Positions 22,401-34,009 of a DNA stretch of 64,000 nucleotides are shown piece by piece (position 1 is the stretch's first letter; each line of letters opens with the position of its first letter). Both the position numbers and the translations under genes were made by a program. The notes below the pieces were generated by a model. It had not been told where the DNA came from. It did not search any database and saw only the letters and a program-made list of their open reading frames with translations. The stretch lies in the NCBI RefSeq assembly GCF_048128805.1, contig NC_136008.1, forward strand, positions 13,315,572-13,379,571, written 5' to 3'. This DNA is from Centroberyx gerrardi. Its lineage: Eukaryota; Chordata; Actinopteri; Beryciformes; Berycidae.

Positions 22401-24338
22401 TATAAGCAATATAAGAAGTCACCTTTTAATTTCTCTTCAGTTTATAAATGTGTGTTTGTGTGTGTGTATGTGTAGTTATTAGGTCAGTTTGAGAACACGG
22501 GGCCTCCTCCAGCAGAGAAAGAGAAGATCTCTTCTCTCCCCACTGTCAACATCTCTCAGGAACAAGCAGGTCAGTCACTCTTCTTCTCTTTCCCTTTGTC
22601 TCACTGTGTCTTCACAATGTTACCCTCACCGTGCCCCCTAACATCAAATTACAATATTGCTTGAGGACATGGCTGGAGCTGTCAGTCTGATCCTCTGAAT
22701 ACGATGACTGTATTTAGCCGAGTAGATAAGTACACACCTGTTGGCTATATGATGGCCATTCAGCTGATTCAGTGCTTACTATACTGGGAGAGGATGTGCA
22801 TCAAGTATAGGCCTCCTCAGTACAATCTGTAATGATTTGCTAATCTGGCATTATGTAAATACGTGTTTATTTAAAACTCTGCGTGGCAGTTGGGTATAGC
22901 ATGGACAGGTACTTGTATTTCTAGGCTGTTGCTGTATGCCAAGTGAAGCCTTTGGTATTTTGCACAAAAAATCAGTTTGGGATGAAATGCCCATTTTCTT
23001 CTGAGAAGATCAACCGTTTGTACCATAAACTCCTTTTTAGATTACAGTTTTTTTATTTGCTGGTCATCCACCTCCCCTGTCTTTCTCCCCACCCTTGTTT
23101 TGGCTCTGCTCTTATGTTATGTTATGTTATGTTATGTCTCTTATATTGCCCTATTTTACCTCCCAACTATATCTATGCATTTAGCTATGCTGCATGGCTT
23201 TTGCAGGGCTGTTGACTCATTGGGATAAATGAAGATCTGTGTCCCTCCCTCTGCCTCTTTCTGGCCTAGGCCGACATATCTGTTGTTTCGGTGTCTTTTG
23301 TCATTAGGAAGGCGATGCTTATTACCCTCAAGTCATCTCAATGCTCCCCTCTGGAATTTTGTAATGCAAACACAGATGAGGCTATAATGACCTTGTTGAT
23401 GTCTTCTCAAGAAATGCAATTGTGCAGTAACTTGCAATCCAAGACATTCTCAAGTCATTACCAAGTAACTTAGTGATTATTACCACTAGAGATATCGATG
23501 TAGCCAGGGTTTTGATACCAGGTAAACCATTTAAATGATCTGAATCACATTTCTGTCTCTTGTCCTGTCCCCTGTAGACTGCAGTATGGAATGTCCGGTG
23601 TGCAAAGAGGACTTTGCAGTGGGAGAGCCTGTCAGACAGCTACCCTGTAACCACTTCTTTCATTCAGACTGTATAGTACCATGGCTGGAAATGGTGAGAA
23701 TCACGGTGAAGAAAGCAGAACTTTGCAGACCAAGAGTCAAGGGATAGACCCTTGATGATAGCTTGTGCTATTTATGAGATCTTCATGTTATTCTTTAGTG
23801 TTGGGGTATTCTAAGGCCTAAAGAAAACTTGAATGCATGCTTTGGTTCACTGGTAATCACCACAGAAACATCAGGCTAAATTTAGCTACCACTACTGCTA
23901 AATGAATGGCCGTCAGTAAAACCCCACAATGACTCATAATTCCTGTTCAAATCAGCTTAAATCAACAATACATTGTTTAATGCTAAATCAGGATGATTTT
24001 ACCCTAAATTTGAAAATGCCACATTTGCCCCAATCTGCCAATCATTTGAGTCACCAGATAGCTAGATGGCAATCGAGGCCAAAGAACAATCTGAGTACCA
24101 CAAAAAACAGGATTTGTACTATAATGAGGAAGCAACTTGTCTACCACTAGCCAGACACTTGAGAAAACTGCCCAAAGCTAATGTTTTCTACACGTTGTCT
24201 TGTTCTCTCTCCATGCAGCATGACACATGTCCAGTGTGTAGGAAGGGTTTGAATGGAGAAGACAGCAGCAGCCAGCCCCCACCAGAGTCCCCCTCCCTCT
24301 CCACGGACCCTCGCACACAGGAGAGATGGTCCTTCTGA
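19474..24338 (+). CDS. rnf115: E3 ubiquitin ligase RNF115 (BCA2)
   Basis: Cytosolic RING-H2 ubiquitin ligase that acts in receptor trafficking and innate signalling. Exons: 19474-19551, 20918-20976, 21269-21323, 21638-21927, 22112-22180, 22313-22385, 22476-22569, 23578-23693, 24219-24338. Phases agree and give 317 residues; human is 304. An N-terminal BCA2 zinc finger uses Cys14, Cys17, Cys30 and Cys33. A central basic/Ser segment, [15 protein letters not shown], is almost identical to the mammalian AKT/14-3-3 region. [14 protein letters not shown] is conserved. The RING-H2 domain spans Cys245-Cys285 (C-x2-C-x14-C-x-H-x2-H-x2-C-x10-C-x2-C). The fourth exon carries a glycine-rich stretch not seen in the mammalian protein. 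The paralogue RNF126 is the main alternative, but the QERWSF end (DRWTF in human RNF115) and the polr3c neighbour favour RNF115. Confidence 0.96.
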
Positions 24339-25300
24339 GACGCCCACCTGTCATCCCTCAGTTCCCCTCGCCTACATTCAGCAACACACACAGAGAAGAC
24401 ATAACACTTCTCTCTCTCCTCTGTTCATCTCTATTGCAGTCATAGTCATCTCAGTCTGATTTTTTTTATTATTTTCTATTTTAATGACTTTCTCCCGAAC
24501 CATGTATACAGCTGTCATACACAAGTCCATTGAGGTCTGTTTGATCTCCTTTGCCTAATCACAACCAAACAGCCCAGATTGATCATCAGGCCCATGTCGT
24601 CTTACCTTCCACTTCTCACACCGACCCCCTTTTTCCATCCTTCTGAAAATGCACTGCTGTAATACACTGTTGTGGGGAAACGCCAGACTATATTTCATAC
24701 ACCTTGCCCTCTTTACTCAGCCCACGATCAGCTGAAACCTGCAACTGAGCCCTCTAAGGCATATGGTTCACATCGGACCAAGTACGTGTCGCTTTCACTC
24801 TTGCCGTTTAGTGTCCTTCAATAAATGAATGAAACAGAGTATTTTCTAGGAAGGATGCAGAATGGCTGCTGTGTAATGGCCACAAACGGGAGCTGTGACG
24901 TTAAATGAAAGCTAAGGATTCCTTACACCTGTCTGGACCCTGTTACATCTGAAAGGATAAGCTTTGTGCCCAGCAAGGCTATAGGAAAGGGGCAAGGCCT
25001 CACTATGGAACTCGGCCTGTTATCTCCCTAATGCTTTAGATTTCGACTTCCTCCTTCTGGTGTATATATTATAAACAGATGGCATCCCTCTGTCATTTTA
25101 TCCCTCTGTTTATGACTGTCTTTTGTTTCACATTTTTATCACTTTTTTTGATGTAAATAATTTTAGTCCAACAACTTATGGTTTGAAAAGAAAAAAAAAA
25201 CATTGAGAATGGAGAAGCAAATGTGAAATACCTGGTTATCAAAATATGTATATTATATATATGAAAAAATGTGTATGATGTATTAATAAATTGGAAAAAA
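24339..25300 (+). other. rnf115: rnf115 3' UTR
   Basis: No coding sequence. AATAAA signals at 24820-24825 and 25285-25290 suggest two possible ends. The second lies near an AT-rich stretch. Confidence 0.6.
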
Positions 25301-25484
25301 AACCTACCATAATGGCTATACTCTGAATTGTTAAACCATAATTTCCACTGTTCACAATCCAATCAACGTAGGTGTCACTGTATATGGTCTCTCCTTTACA
25401 CCCGCTGATACTTCAGACGCCATGTCAGACTTGACAAGGAATATTTGAGACTCCCACTGAATTAGCATGTTAAAGCTGAAAAGT

Positions 25485-26027
25485 ATGTACTTTATTTAAA
25501 ATTGAAAAAAAAATACAGCAACTGGTTAAGGCATTTACAAATTCTGTACATTATTTAGATTTCTTTAGAGATGTGACATGGTGAGGACAATTTAAGCATC
25601 TCATCGGTTAGAAATGTAGGCATCGGTTATACTTCAGCACTGGCCACTCTTCATAACTTCATACATTCATTACTTTCAAGTACCTTTCCTGATTAGAATC
25701 AGTGCATAAAAAATAAAGTATAGTAGTAAAAATTGAAATCACATGGCTGGGTTGAGGTAAATCTTGTTTGCAGAGGTTAATTTAACTGGAGCCGTACTAA
25801 AATCAGGAAAGCTGTGCTGATAAGTATGGCTGATAATGTTGTGGACTTGATATGAAAATACCTGGCACCTGTTAATAGGAGAAGCACAGAGTGACTTGGT
25901 ACTGAAAAGGATCACAAAGTAATAACTGCTTTGGTGCTGAGAAGGATTCAACAGTAAAAGCTTACTTTCTCTGGTCTGTTGAAATGTTCATTCAGTATGT
26001 AGTTCAGGTGAAATGAATATGTATTAA
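25485..26027 (-). other. gba1: gba1 3' UTR
   Basis: Follows the gba1 stop on the minus strand. A minus-strand AATAAA (plus-strand TTTATT at 25491-25496) gives a plausible end, leaving about 190 bases between the rnf115 and gba1 transcript ends. Confidence 0.6.
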
Positions 26028-29000
26028 TCAGTGTGTGTTCCAAGCAAGTGTGATCAAGGAATGAGCTGGAGCAGCAGAGGGGATGAAGCCCACGACAGGA
26101 TCCCACACCTCGAACTGGATGACGGATGATGACCTGCAAAACACACACACACACACACAGTTTATTAGAATGAAGTGCCAATCAACTGCACACACACACA
26201 CACACATAATTCACATACCTGTTGAGTATGATGAGAACGACTGAGCCATCTGGCCTGATGAAGGCAGAGACTTCCAAGGCTGTTTCCTGACTGGTAGACA
26301 CACCCACTCTCTGAGACCCCTCCCACAGGAACTTACTGCAAACAAAGGCGATTGGTGTGGATCGTATTAGAATGCTACCTTTTAAGGATTGGTTGAAGTG
26401 ACATTCAGACTGAAAATCAGAAATCCTAAGACCCAGCTAGAACAGCATGCTACCTGAAGTGGGCCATGCTATAGAAGGTGGGTTGCTTATAGAAGACATC
26501 GCGGTTGGCATTCACTATAACAGGGCTGTCCACAAAGTTCTTGACCCAGTTTGGCCCACCAGTCTGGTCCAAAGCCAGGTTCCAGTCAGTCCAGCCCACC
26601 ACATAGTGGTTCAAGTCCTGCAGTGGAGAAAGAGAAACAACCACAGATGAGTGAAGTGCCTTATAGTATCTTGTTTCAATGTCGAATGGGCAGCACATCT
26701 GCATAAACAAATCCCTCCTGATTCTCAAGATGTCAGGAGAGTGAATGCACCCATGCAAAATGAATGGAATGAAGGGAGTCCAATTTCTTTTGAGGGAGAG
26801 TGAGGAGAGAAGAGACAAAGCACCAGTTCCAGCTTGCTCTGGTTGCCTGCAGGCGGTTTGTGGAGTGTGTGCAGTCAGTGTGACTTCTAAACCTGCAGTG
26901 CAGCATGGAAGGAGGTGACTCACCCCTCCAGAACAGCTCGCAGCATGCCAGAATCTCACTTCTGTAACAATGGATCCCACTGAACAAGTATAACTCTCAT
27001 GCATAAGATATGACGGTCTTACCTGTATAATGTCATGCGCGTACTGCTCCGCCCTCTGCCAGCTGCCCAGCTTCACCCCTCTGTCTGCTGGACTCCAGCC
27101 AGCGCAGGCCTCTGTGCCAAACAGGTAATACTCCGGGTAGAGGTGATGGGTGGTGCCCAGGCTCAGCTCGGCTGGCACAAAGCTGTCCAAGTACCAGTGA
27201 ACTGCCACGCCGTGGATGTACCTGCCCGCATGCACATCACTGAGGACCTGGGGAGAACGAGGGGAAGAGAGGAGCAATATTCCACTTAGTTTTAACATGG
27301 GGGGTTATTTTGCACTTGATGGCCATGAAAACCATTAATATAAACTACAAGATCGAATGTAGCTGGGACGAGTTTGTAGCATTTGTAGCGTTTGATTGAA
27401 GCCACAAAAATAGCCTGAAAACTTAAACTTACATTTAACACGTCTGTGAACAGATTCAACAACAGATCCCACTTTTAAGACAATAAAGCAGTAATTGGTT
27501 GGTCGTCATTTTGCATTTCTATTCTTGGTTTACACTAAAATTAGTATTTAAAAATAAAAGTAGATCCGGTCTCCCAAACAGGAACTATCTCTCCTAAATG
27601 GTATCCCTCCGCTATGTTGTCTTCTATCAATAAAAATGCAATTTGGTGAAATTATGTTAAAAATGTAAATGCAATTATGTAAAATGTTGGACCCACAGTC
27701 AATTGAAAATCACAGTAGCAGGTTCTGTTGTTGAATCTGTTCACAAACGTGTTAAATGTCAGTTTTCAGGCTATTTTTGTTCATTCAAATGAATGGGAAG
27801 TAAAAGTCCAAACGCTACAAATGCCAGCTGCATCTGATTGTGGTGAGTAGTTTATATTCTGGTTTTCATGGTGGTCAAGTGCCAAATAACCCCTATTTTA
27901 AAACTAAGTGGAATATTGCTTTAAACACATCCATTCCCTCTATCTCTCCATCCTTGGCCTCACCACTTTAGCCCAGTGAGGCAGCAGCAGGCGGTTGTCG
28001 TCCAGTATGAGGATGTGTGTGCGGGGGTGTGAGGAGGCGTGCAGGGCAGGACCCAGGTCCATCGCCACCCAGTCCCTCTGCTCCTCCGGAGTGAAGCCCA
28101 GAGCCTGGAAACTGCAGTGGGTCAAACATTAAACACTGAAAAATCTATTCTTCTCCACATTGTTGAGAAATTTAGCAGCCATGTAGATGCTTCATATTGA
28201 TTTTCACATCTTTTGTTTGAATGTAATATAATGTGAGGAGTGACCTGTAGTTTGTCATCTCTCCTGCAGAGGGCTCATTCCCTGTGGTCAATGCCCAGAA
28301 GGACAGGTTGTGTTTGGCATATTCCTCAAGGAACCTGAGGGGACAGAAGCAAAAGGAACCAGCCACCAAAAGGAATTAATTTCTACTTAATCCAGTATTA
28401 CCGATGTGTGTTGCCAGACTGAGGGGAAGCTTCATGTGTCACCTGATATAGTACTGAGCCCAGGTTTTGTGCTCCTTGCCCCCCGGCCGGCCCTTGAGGG
28501 AACCCTTTCCTGTGAGTGCATCGTTAGTTTTCAGCCAGGCTGGGGCGCTCCAGGCACTCGCCAGCAGAGACAGGGGGTGAGGAGACAGAGCCTGGGCGCG
28601 TTGCAGCAGGGGGATCTGAGACAGGGAGAGAGAGAGGAATAACAGGGGAAGAAGAGGAGAAGAAGATGGGTGAGAGGATATTTGTGTGTGTGTGTGTGAG
28701 AGAGAGAAAGAGACAGAGAGAGAGAGAGAGAGACCTTCATGTTGGTGTCCTCAGGAGCCAGTGTGAAGTTGTCCAGGCTGTAGTCTCCAGGTGTGTCAGC
28801 GTAGGTGTACAGACGGGTGGAGAAGTCACAGCTGGCCATGGGTACGCGCACCACACTGTAGCCTATACCTGCCAGACACACAGCATCAAGAAGGACTGGT
28901 GTGAGCTATGCTGAATAATTAGGATGATTCTGATGTCTTGAGTCATGCTGGATGATTTGGATGATCCTGATATCTTTCTTTTGTCCGTGGGAATAAATTA

Positions 29001-29730
29001 TGACCAGTAACGGGGCAAACACGTGCACACACCAACACGCACAAACCTTCAGTAGAAAAGTACTGTCTTAACAGCTGGTCCTGGGTGCCAGGAGACAAGG
29101 ACAGGATGTTAATAGCTGCTGCGTCTGTCATGGCTCCCCCAAAACCCCTGATCCTCTGGTACTTCTGGTAGGGAACGATAGTCAACCTGAGGCCTGAAAG
29201 GGGCACACACACACCAAGAGGCTCGGATGAGAGAGACGACAAGTGTACAGCTGATCAGAGCTTTGCACGCAAACCCAACACCTTCCTCACCTGCCCCAGT
29301 GCTGTTAGCGTGGACCTGACCCTGGCCTTTCTCCAGTCTGCTGCCAGCCATGCTGCTCAGGTAGGAGGCGAACTGGCCCAGCGGAGGCAGGGTGACCGAC
29401 CCAACACTGTCACAGTATGTTGAATTACACTCACACACCACCGAGTCATGGCCAAAGCTACGGGACACACATTTATTGCTTCCTGGGAAAAGAAACACAC
29501 AGTCATATATGGGCTATTCCTCTGGGTGAGTGCCACGCTGTATTGGGGAAGTAAAGAGTTTCCATGTTTTACTTAAAATATGTACAGCAAAAGAGGGAAC
29601 ATAGCAGTGTGACAGGGCCCTTGCAAGAGAAAATAAAGTGCTGTGCTGGTGCCTTACCTGTGGAGAGGGTCACTACTACTGTGAAGACAACAAGGGCCAA
29701 AAGGACTGCTGCTGGCGATGACAACGCCAT
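26028..29730 (-). CDS. gba1: lysosomal glucocerebrosidase (acid beta-glucosidase)
   Basis: Hydrolyses glucosylceramide to glucose and ceramide in the lysosome (glycoside hydrolase family 30). Eleven exons in transcript order: 29658-29730, 29291-29482, 29047-29193, 28735-28868, 28443-28615, 28245-28334, 27964-28111, 27023-27247, 26454-26617, 26219-26335, 26028-26133. Phases agree and give 522 residues. A hydrophobic signal peptide (ALLVV-like, residues 1-24) precedes the conserved CNSTYCDS segment. [14 protein letters not shown] and [11 protein letters not shown] are close to human. The acid/base is Glu260 in NEPSAG. The nucleophile is Glu365 in FGTEACAG; the spacing of 105 residues equals that in human GBA1. 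[12 protein letters not shown] and FVDSPVIV follow, and the C-terminal beta-sandwich is complete. The start ATG lies in AAAATGGCG, a YY1-like context. The exon 4 donor is GTCTCT inside a CT microsatellite. Confidence 0.97.
27273..27920. mobile_element. foldback / MITE-like element with long inverted arms
   Basis: The ends are an exact inverted pair of 23 bases starting AGCAATATTCCACTTAGTTT. Arms of about 200 bases (27273-27472 and 27722-27920) are recognisably inverted copies, sharing blocks such as CAAAAATAGCCTGAAAAC and GTGAACAGATTCAACAACAG. The AT-rich centre is unique and has no transposase. A target duplication was not evident. It fills nearly all of the gba1 intron 27248-27963. Confidence 0.8.
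28687..28734 (-). repeat. gba1: (CT)n on transcript strand beginning at gba1 donor
   Basis: GA-rich on the plus strand, so the gba1 transcript reads GTCTCTCTCTCT directly after exon 28735-28868. It continues into a CA run (28681-28698 region). Confidence 0.85.
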
Positions 29731-30076
29731 TTTATCTATAAACAAAGTAGATCCTAACGGTCACACAACTGCCTATCAAATAAGCTTCAATACATAGTGT
29801 AAACCAGTGACAGACAGCAGCTATACACGAGATAATAGTGTAATGAGTGCGCAAATGCTCCATTCATTTTGCTGACACGCGCGTTTAATTTCCAACCACA
29901 GGGTCAGTTCACTTCAAAATAGATGCTCTCACCTTGCTGGCTCCTGGCAGAAACTGTGGCATGTCCTGGGAATTATTTCAAATTCTTTATTAGTCACCTG
30001 TCAAGTTATTTTGTCTACGCTGCCATACCAGCGGTTTCCCTGTTGTTTATTTTGGCGATCGAATGGGACTTCGGCA

Positions 30077-30086
30077 GTCATGTGAC
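30077..30086. promoter_or_regulatory. gba1: CLEAR-like E-box upstream of gba1
   Basis: GTCATGTGAC differs at one base from the CLEAR palindrome GTCACGTGAC, which is bound by TFEB/TFE3 at lysosomal genes. It lies about 350 bases upstream of the gba1 start codon. TCACGTGA at 30264-30271 is a second perfect E-box core, and GTCACATGA near 30098 is a third, weaker one. Confidence 0.45.
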
Positions 30087-30181
30087 CTAAAAAGTGTCAC
30101 ATGAACCACCATGCAGTAGTCTGTGTCCCGCAGCCAGATGGCGCTACACCATAAACTAGATTTTCATGAACTTTTCCCAAA

Positions 30182-30205
30182 TATCCCCCCCCCCCCCCCC
30201 CCCCC
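30182..30205. repeat. poly(C) run
   Basis: A run of about 19-20 C residues between gba1 and dap3. It may be G-quadruplex forming on the minus strand and is prone to sequencing error. Confidence 0.9.
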
Positions 30206-30399
30206 GCTCAGATATTCCCCTCATTAACATAAACTGATGTAACATGAGATCACACAATGCTGTTCACGTGACGTGTTTTGGATAATTTTAACCTTATGTC
30301 CTTCTCTGGCCAATCATTGAGCCGTTTAAAGTGTCCGCACCATGATAAACCTCTTTTCAATAATCCAGACAGGCAATACTTTTTTTTTTCATACAACAT

Positions 30400-30405
30400 T
30401 TTATT
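30400..30405 (-). terminator. dap3: dap3 poly(A) signal (candidate)
   Basis: Plus-strand TTTATT reads AATAAA on the minus strand, about 130 bases after the dap3 stop codon. Confidence 0.6.
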
Positions 30406-30536
30406 ATGAAAGAAGCATACACGCATCATAATTTAGGGAGGGATAGACATTTTATAGGACATCAATGTTTGTGTACATATGTATGTTTTAGGACACTGAT
30501 ATTTGTGTGTGTGTGTGTGTGTGTGTTTAAGTGACT

Positions 30537-33500
30537 TCATAGGAAGGCACAAAGTCTCTCCAGAATAGATGGATTTCTGTTGCTCAAAAAGACGAGCTCT
30601 TTCTTCCCATCCTCCGTTCGGCCTGATGAAGACAGATGAAGAAATAAAGACAGATAACATTTCAAAGTTACTAAAAACAGCATCACTTCAATGTCATTTT
30701 ATACAGCAAAGCATAACAGCAGTATCACTTACTCTGTGGATGCTGTAGCCAGTTGCGGTCCAGATAGTAGAGGTAACAGCTCTCAAACTCCTTCTCGCTG
30801 TAGTTGGAGACAGACACCGGGACAAACGGATCCATGCGGTCGAAGCCCTCCTGATGAGAGAACACACAGACAGGAGGTCGGTGTATCACATCTGTTAAGA
30901 CGGAGGTTAATGCTTGAAAAACAACTTTGGTAAAACTCAAAGTGGGGCTGCACAACATTCTTACTCCACCAAAATCTTTCAAGTGACAACATTTCTACTG
31001 AGTTGGTCTTTGTCAGGTGAGTTTAACACAGAGCCCATCGCCCCTTAAAGTTGCATGTTGGGATAATCACATGATCTCATACTGGAACAGCGCTATACAA
31101 CTACATGTGTTGAATATATCTGTCCACATCAGCATTCAGACAATGGATAACTAACTCAAGAACACCAATACAAAAATACAAACATTTATCACATCATATT
31201 AAACACAATTACAACATTTAGAAACAAATGTAGATATCAATATTAACATAATTCAGATACAACTACTTGATAAGGGAAAATCAACAATGCATATTTTCAA
31301 ATAGAGTTGACCCATAAAAACAGTCCACAGTCAAGAATAGAGTCCTAAAGCATTATATCATGAGGTATTTTTTGGTGGAACAAGAATGTTGTGTGACCCT
31401 AGTTTGACTTTTATGGTTTAATCCTTTCCCAGCAGCAGTGAAACAGGTGGGTGAGCGTGTCACTTTACTTAATCCTGAAAAACAACTTCTGCCCATGAGC
31501 CCTAAAGAGCAGGGAGACGTCGCCTTCAGTCGCAGGTCTGAGGTCAGTTTTGCAATTTTCCTCACTAATGATCAAAGTTTGGAGAGGGAAGGCAAGGCTA
31601 ATCTGCAGCCAGCAGCACTCAGGGGCAGGAGCTGAAGATAATCAGGTATAAATGACCTCTGACCTCTCCCAGCAGCTCTTGAGGCAAGTAGGCGGAGCTT
31701 GGAGTGTAGAGAGAACCGGTCTGAGACAGAGTGGTGATGATGGCTCCTCCGGTCTGAGACAAGGAGAGAGAATGTTAGGGGGGTAAAAATAATAATCTGA
31801 AATATAATATTCTTATGCAACATCTTAAAGGCCTTCAGCGCATTCTTCTGAATCCTCACCCAGTCGTTCCTCATCAGCTTCCTCAGGTTATAAACCAAAG
31901 TGAGTTCTTCTGGAGCCACCTGACAGACAGTGAGAGAGAGAAACACATAAGATATCCCCATCTATGGCAACTGAAGGGGAGATGAAGAGCAGAATGACAG
32001 GACAGGACAGTGACTGTGTTCTCTCACAGCGCTCTTATCCTCCTTTTTGATGGTGGACCGTCCCCAGAGAGCGTTGACACCATCCACAGCCACGGCCAGT
32101 CTGAAGTCGGCCTCCGGCTGCCCGCTCTGCTCCCTCAGCTCCTTCATCAGCGCCCCCACCACATCACTGCTGCTCTTTACACGAGATATACCCTGGGACA
32201 GGCACAAGGCAAAAGGATCGATATCAGAAGCCTAACGACGAATGGAATACATTCAGAAATAAAAAGCAATATAATAACAATACATAACTAATATAAAACA
32301 TCAACTTCTATTCATCTTCTCTGGGACAAAATCAGAAAAAGTATCATTTGTGTTGTAAAAAAAATGAAAGGAGTATATATCGTTGGAATAGGGTAATTTC
32401 TTTCACCATTTTCTTTCGATTTAAGCCTATAAACATCTAACAGTTTAACACAGATGCCTAAGTAGCAGCTCTGGAACATAATTCATGAGAATGAGAGAAA
32501 AAAAGACCCACAACTATCAGTCTAATCCCACTTCGTTTGTTATACTGTAAATTGCTGTCAGCAGGTTGGGCATTAAGATGGGATCTATCACATTAAGGCA
32601 TGGTCTAGCATGATGTGGCAGAACTAATGTCTCTTTCCCACAGTTTTAGTCACTTGAGGGCATAATAATTTGGTGAGCATCCAGCACTGTAGCATAAGTG
32701 GGAAACTTAAGAAATTAACAAGCTGCACATGAATCTAGTGTTCCTTTCTGGCTTCGACTGTGTGATACAAAATATTGTGTTGATGCGTCCCTGTGCTCAG
32801 ATTCATCGTCTATTGACCGCCACGAAGCACAGATAAGATGAAAGATGAAACTTTAATGATCCCTGTGGGGAAATTGGGCTAGCGCAGCAGCAAAGAATAG
32901 GTTATAGATAAGAATACAAAAAACAGGACATACTGAAGATTAAAGGTACAGCGTCTTGCTAATGCAGAACTCCTATTGGCTTGAAAAAATTCTGGTGCTG
33001 AATTCTGTTATCTACTGACAGATTACAGGTTACAAGATGTTTGCAGTTTACAAATCTATGAATTTACAGTTCAGTGACAAGGCAGTATGTGTAGGGTGTG
33101 CAAATGTGCACTATTGGCTTTCCACGTTATCAGATACACACACAGATGGAGGAACATATGTACAGAAATGTGTCAAAAATAACAATATTGGATTCTGAGG
33201 GGTCCTAAAGCCTTCCGCTATAGCCGAAGTGAATAAGAACAAATGGATAAAAAAATGTCTAGAAGGTTGGGATACACCCCATCCCCAATGGAGATGAAAG
33301 GAAAATCAGAATGTGAGAGTGGGAAATCCAAACTCCTTTCCAGAAGGACTCACCTGATCCACCAGCTCTCCTAGCGGCCTTCCCTCCTCAGTGAACTCTC
33401 TCTTTGTCCACACATAGCGCTGCCTGGTCTTTATCTGGGAGGAAGACAGCACAGTTAACACACACATACACAGTCACAGTATTAGGGAGTGATCTATTTG

Positions 33501-33752
33501 ATACTCAAGATAGCAACCTGTGGAAAAATCATTACCTTTGAGAGGAAGTGCTCGTTGGTGGTTCTGAAGTTTCGTAACCAATCAGTGGCTTGCAATGGCT
33601 GGTCGAAGCGAGAGGCGTTATAGGACGAGGGCAGCAGCTCTTTACAGTTCTTTACCCACAGGTGGGCTGCATGGGGAAAACACAAAGAAGATGTAGGGGG
33701 ATCACTGTCGACACATTCAATACTTCTGCAATGGTAGCAGTCAACCACTTGG

Positions 33753-33792
<40 letters not shown>

Positions 33793-33957
33793 TCACCGTC
33801 AGGTATATGCAGCACCAGCCATCCTTGTGAATAGCAGAAGTGGACTGTGTGACAGAGAGACAAAGTCTTTCCACTACCCTTCAATCCGTCTGAGCAGCCA
33901 GTTAAGGTCAACAACAGGCTTATTTAGGGGAGCATCAAGAAGAGAGAAGTGTGTTTA

Positions 33958-34009
<52 letters not shown>

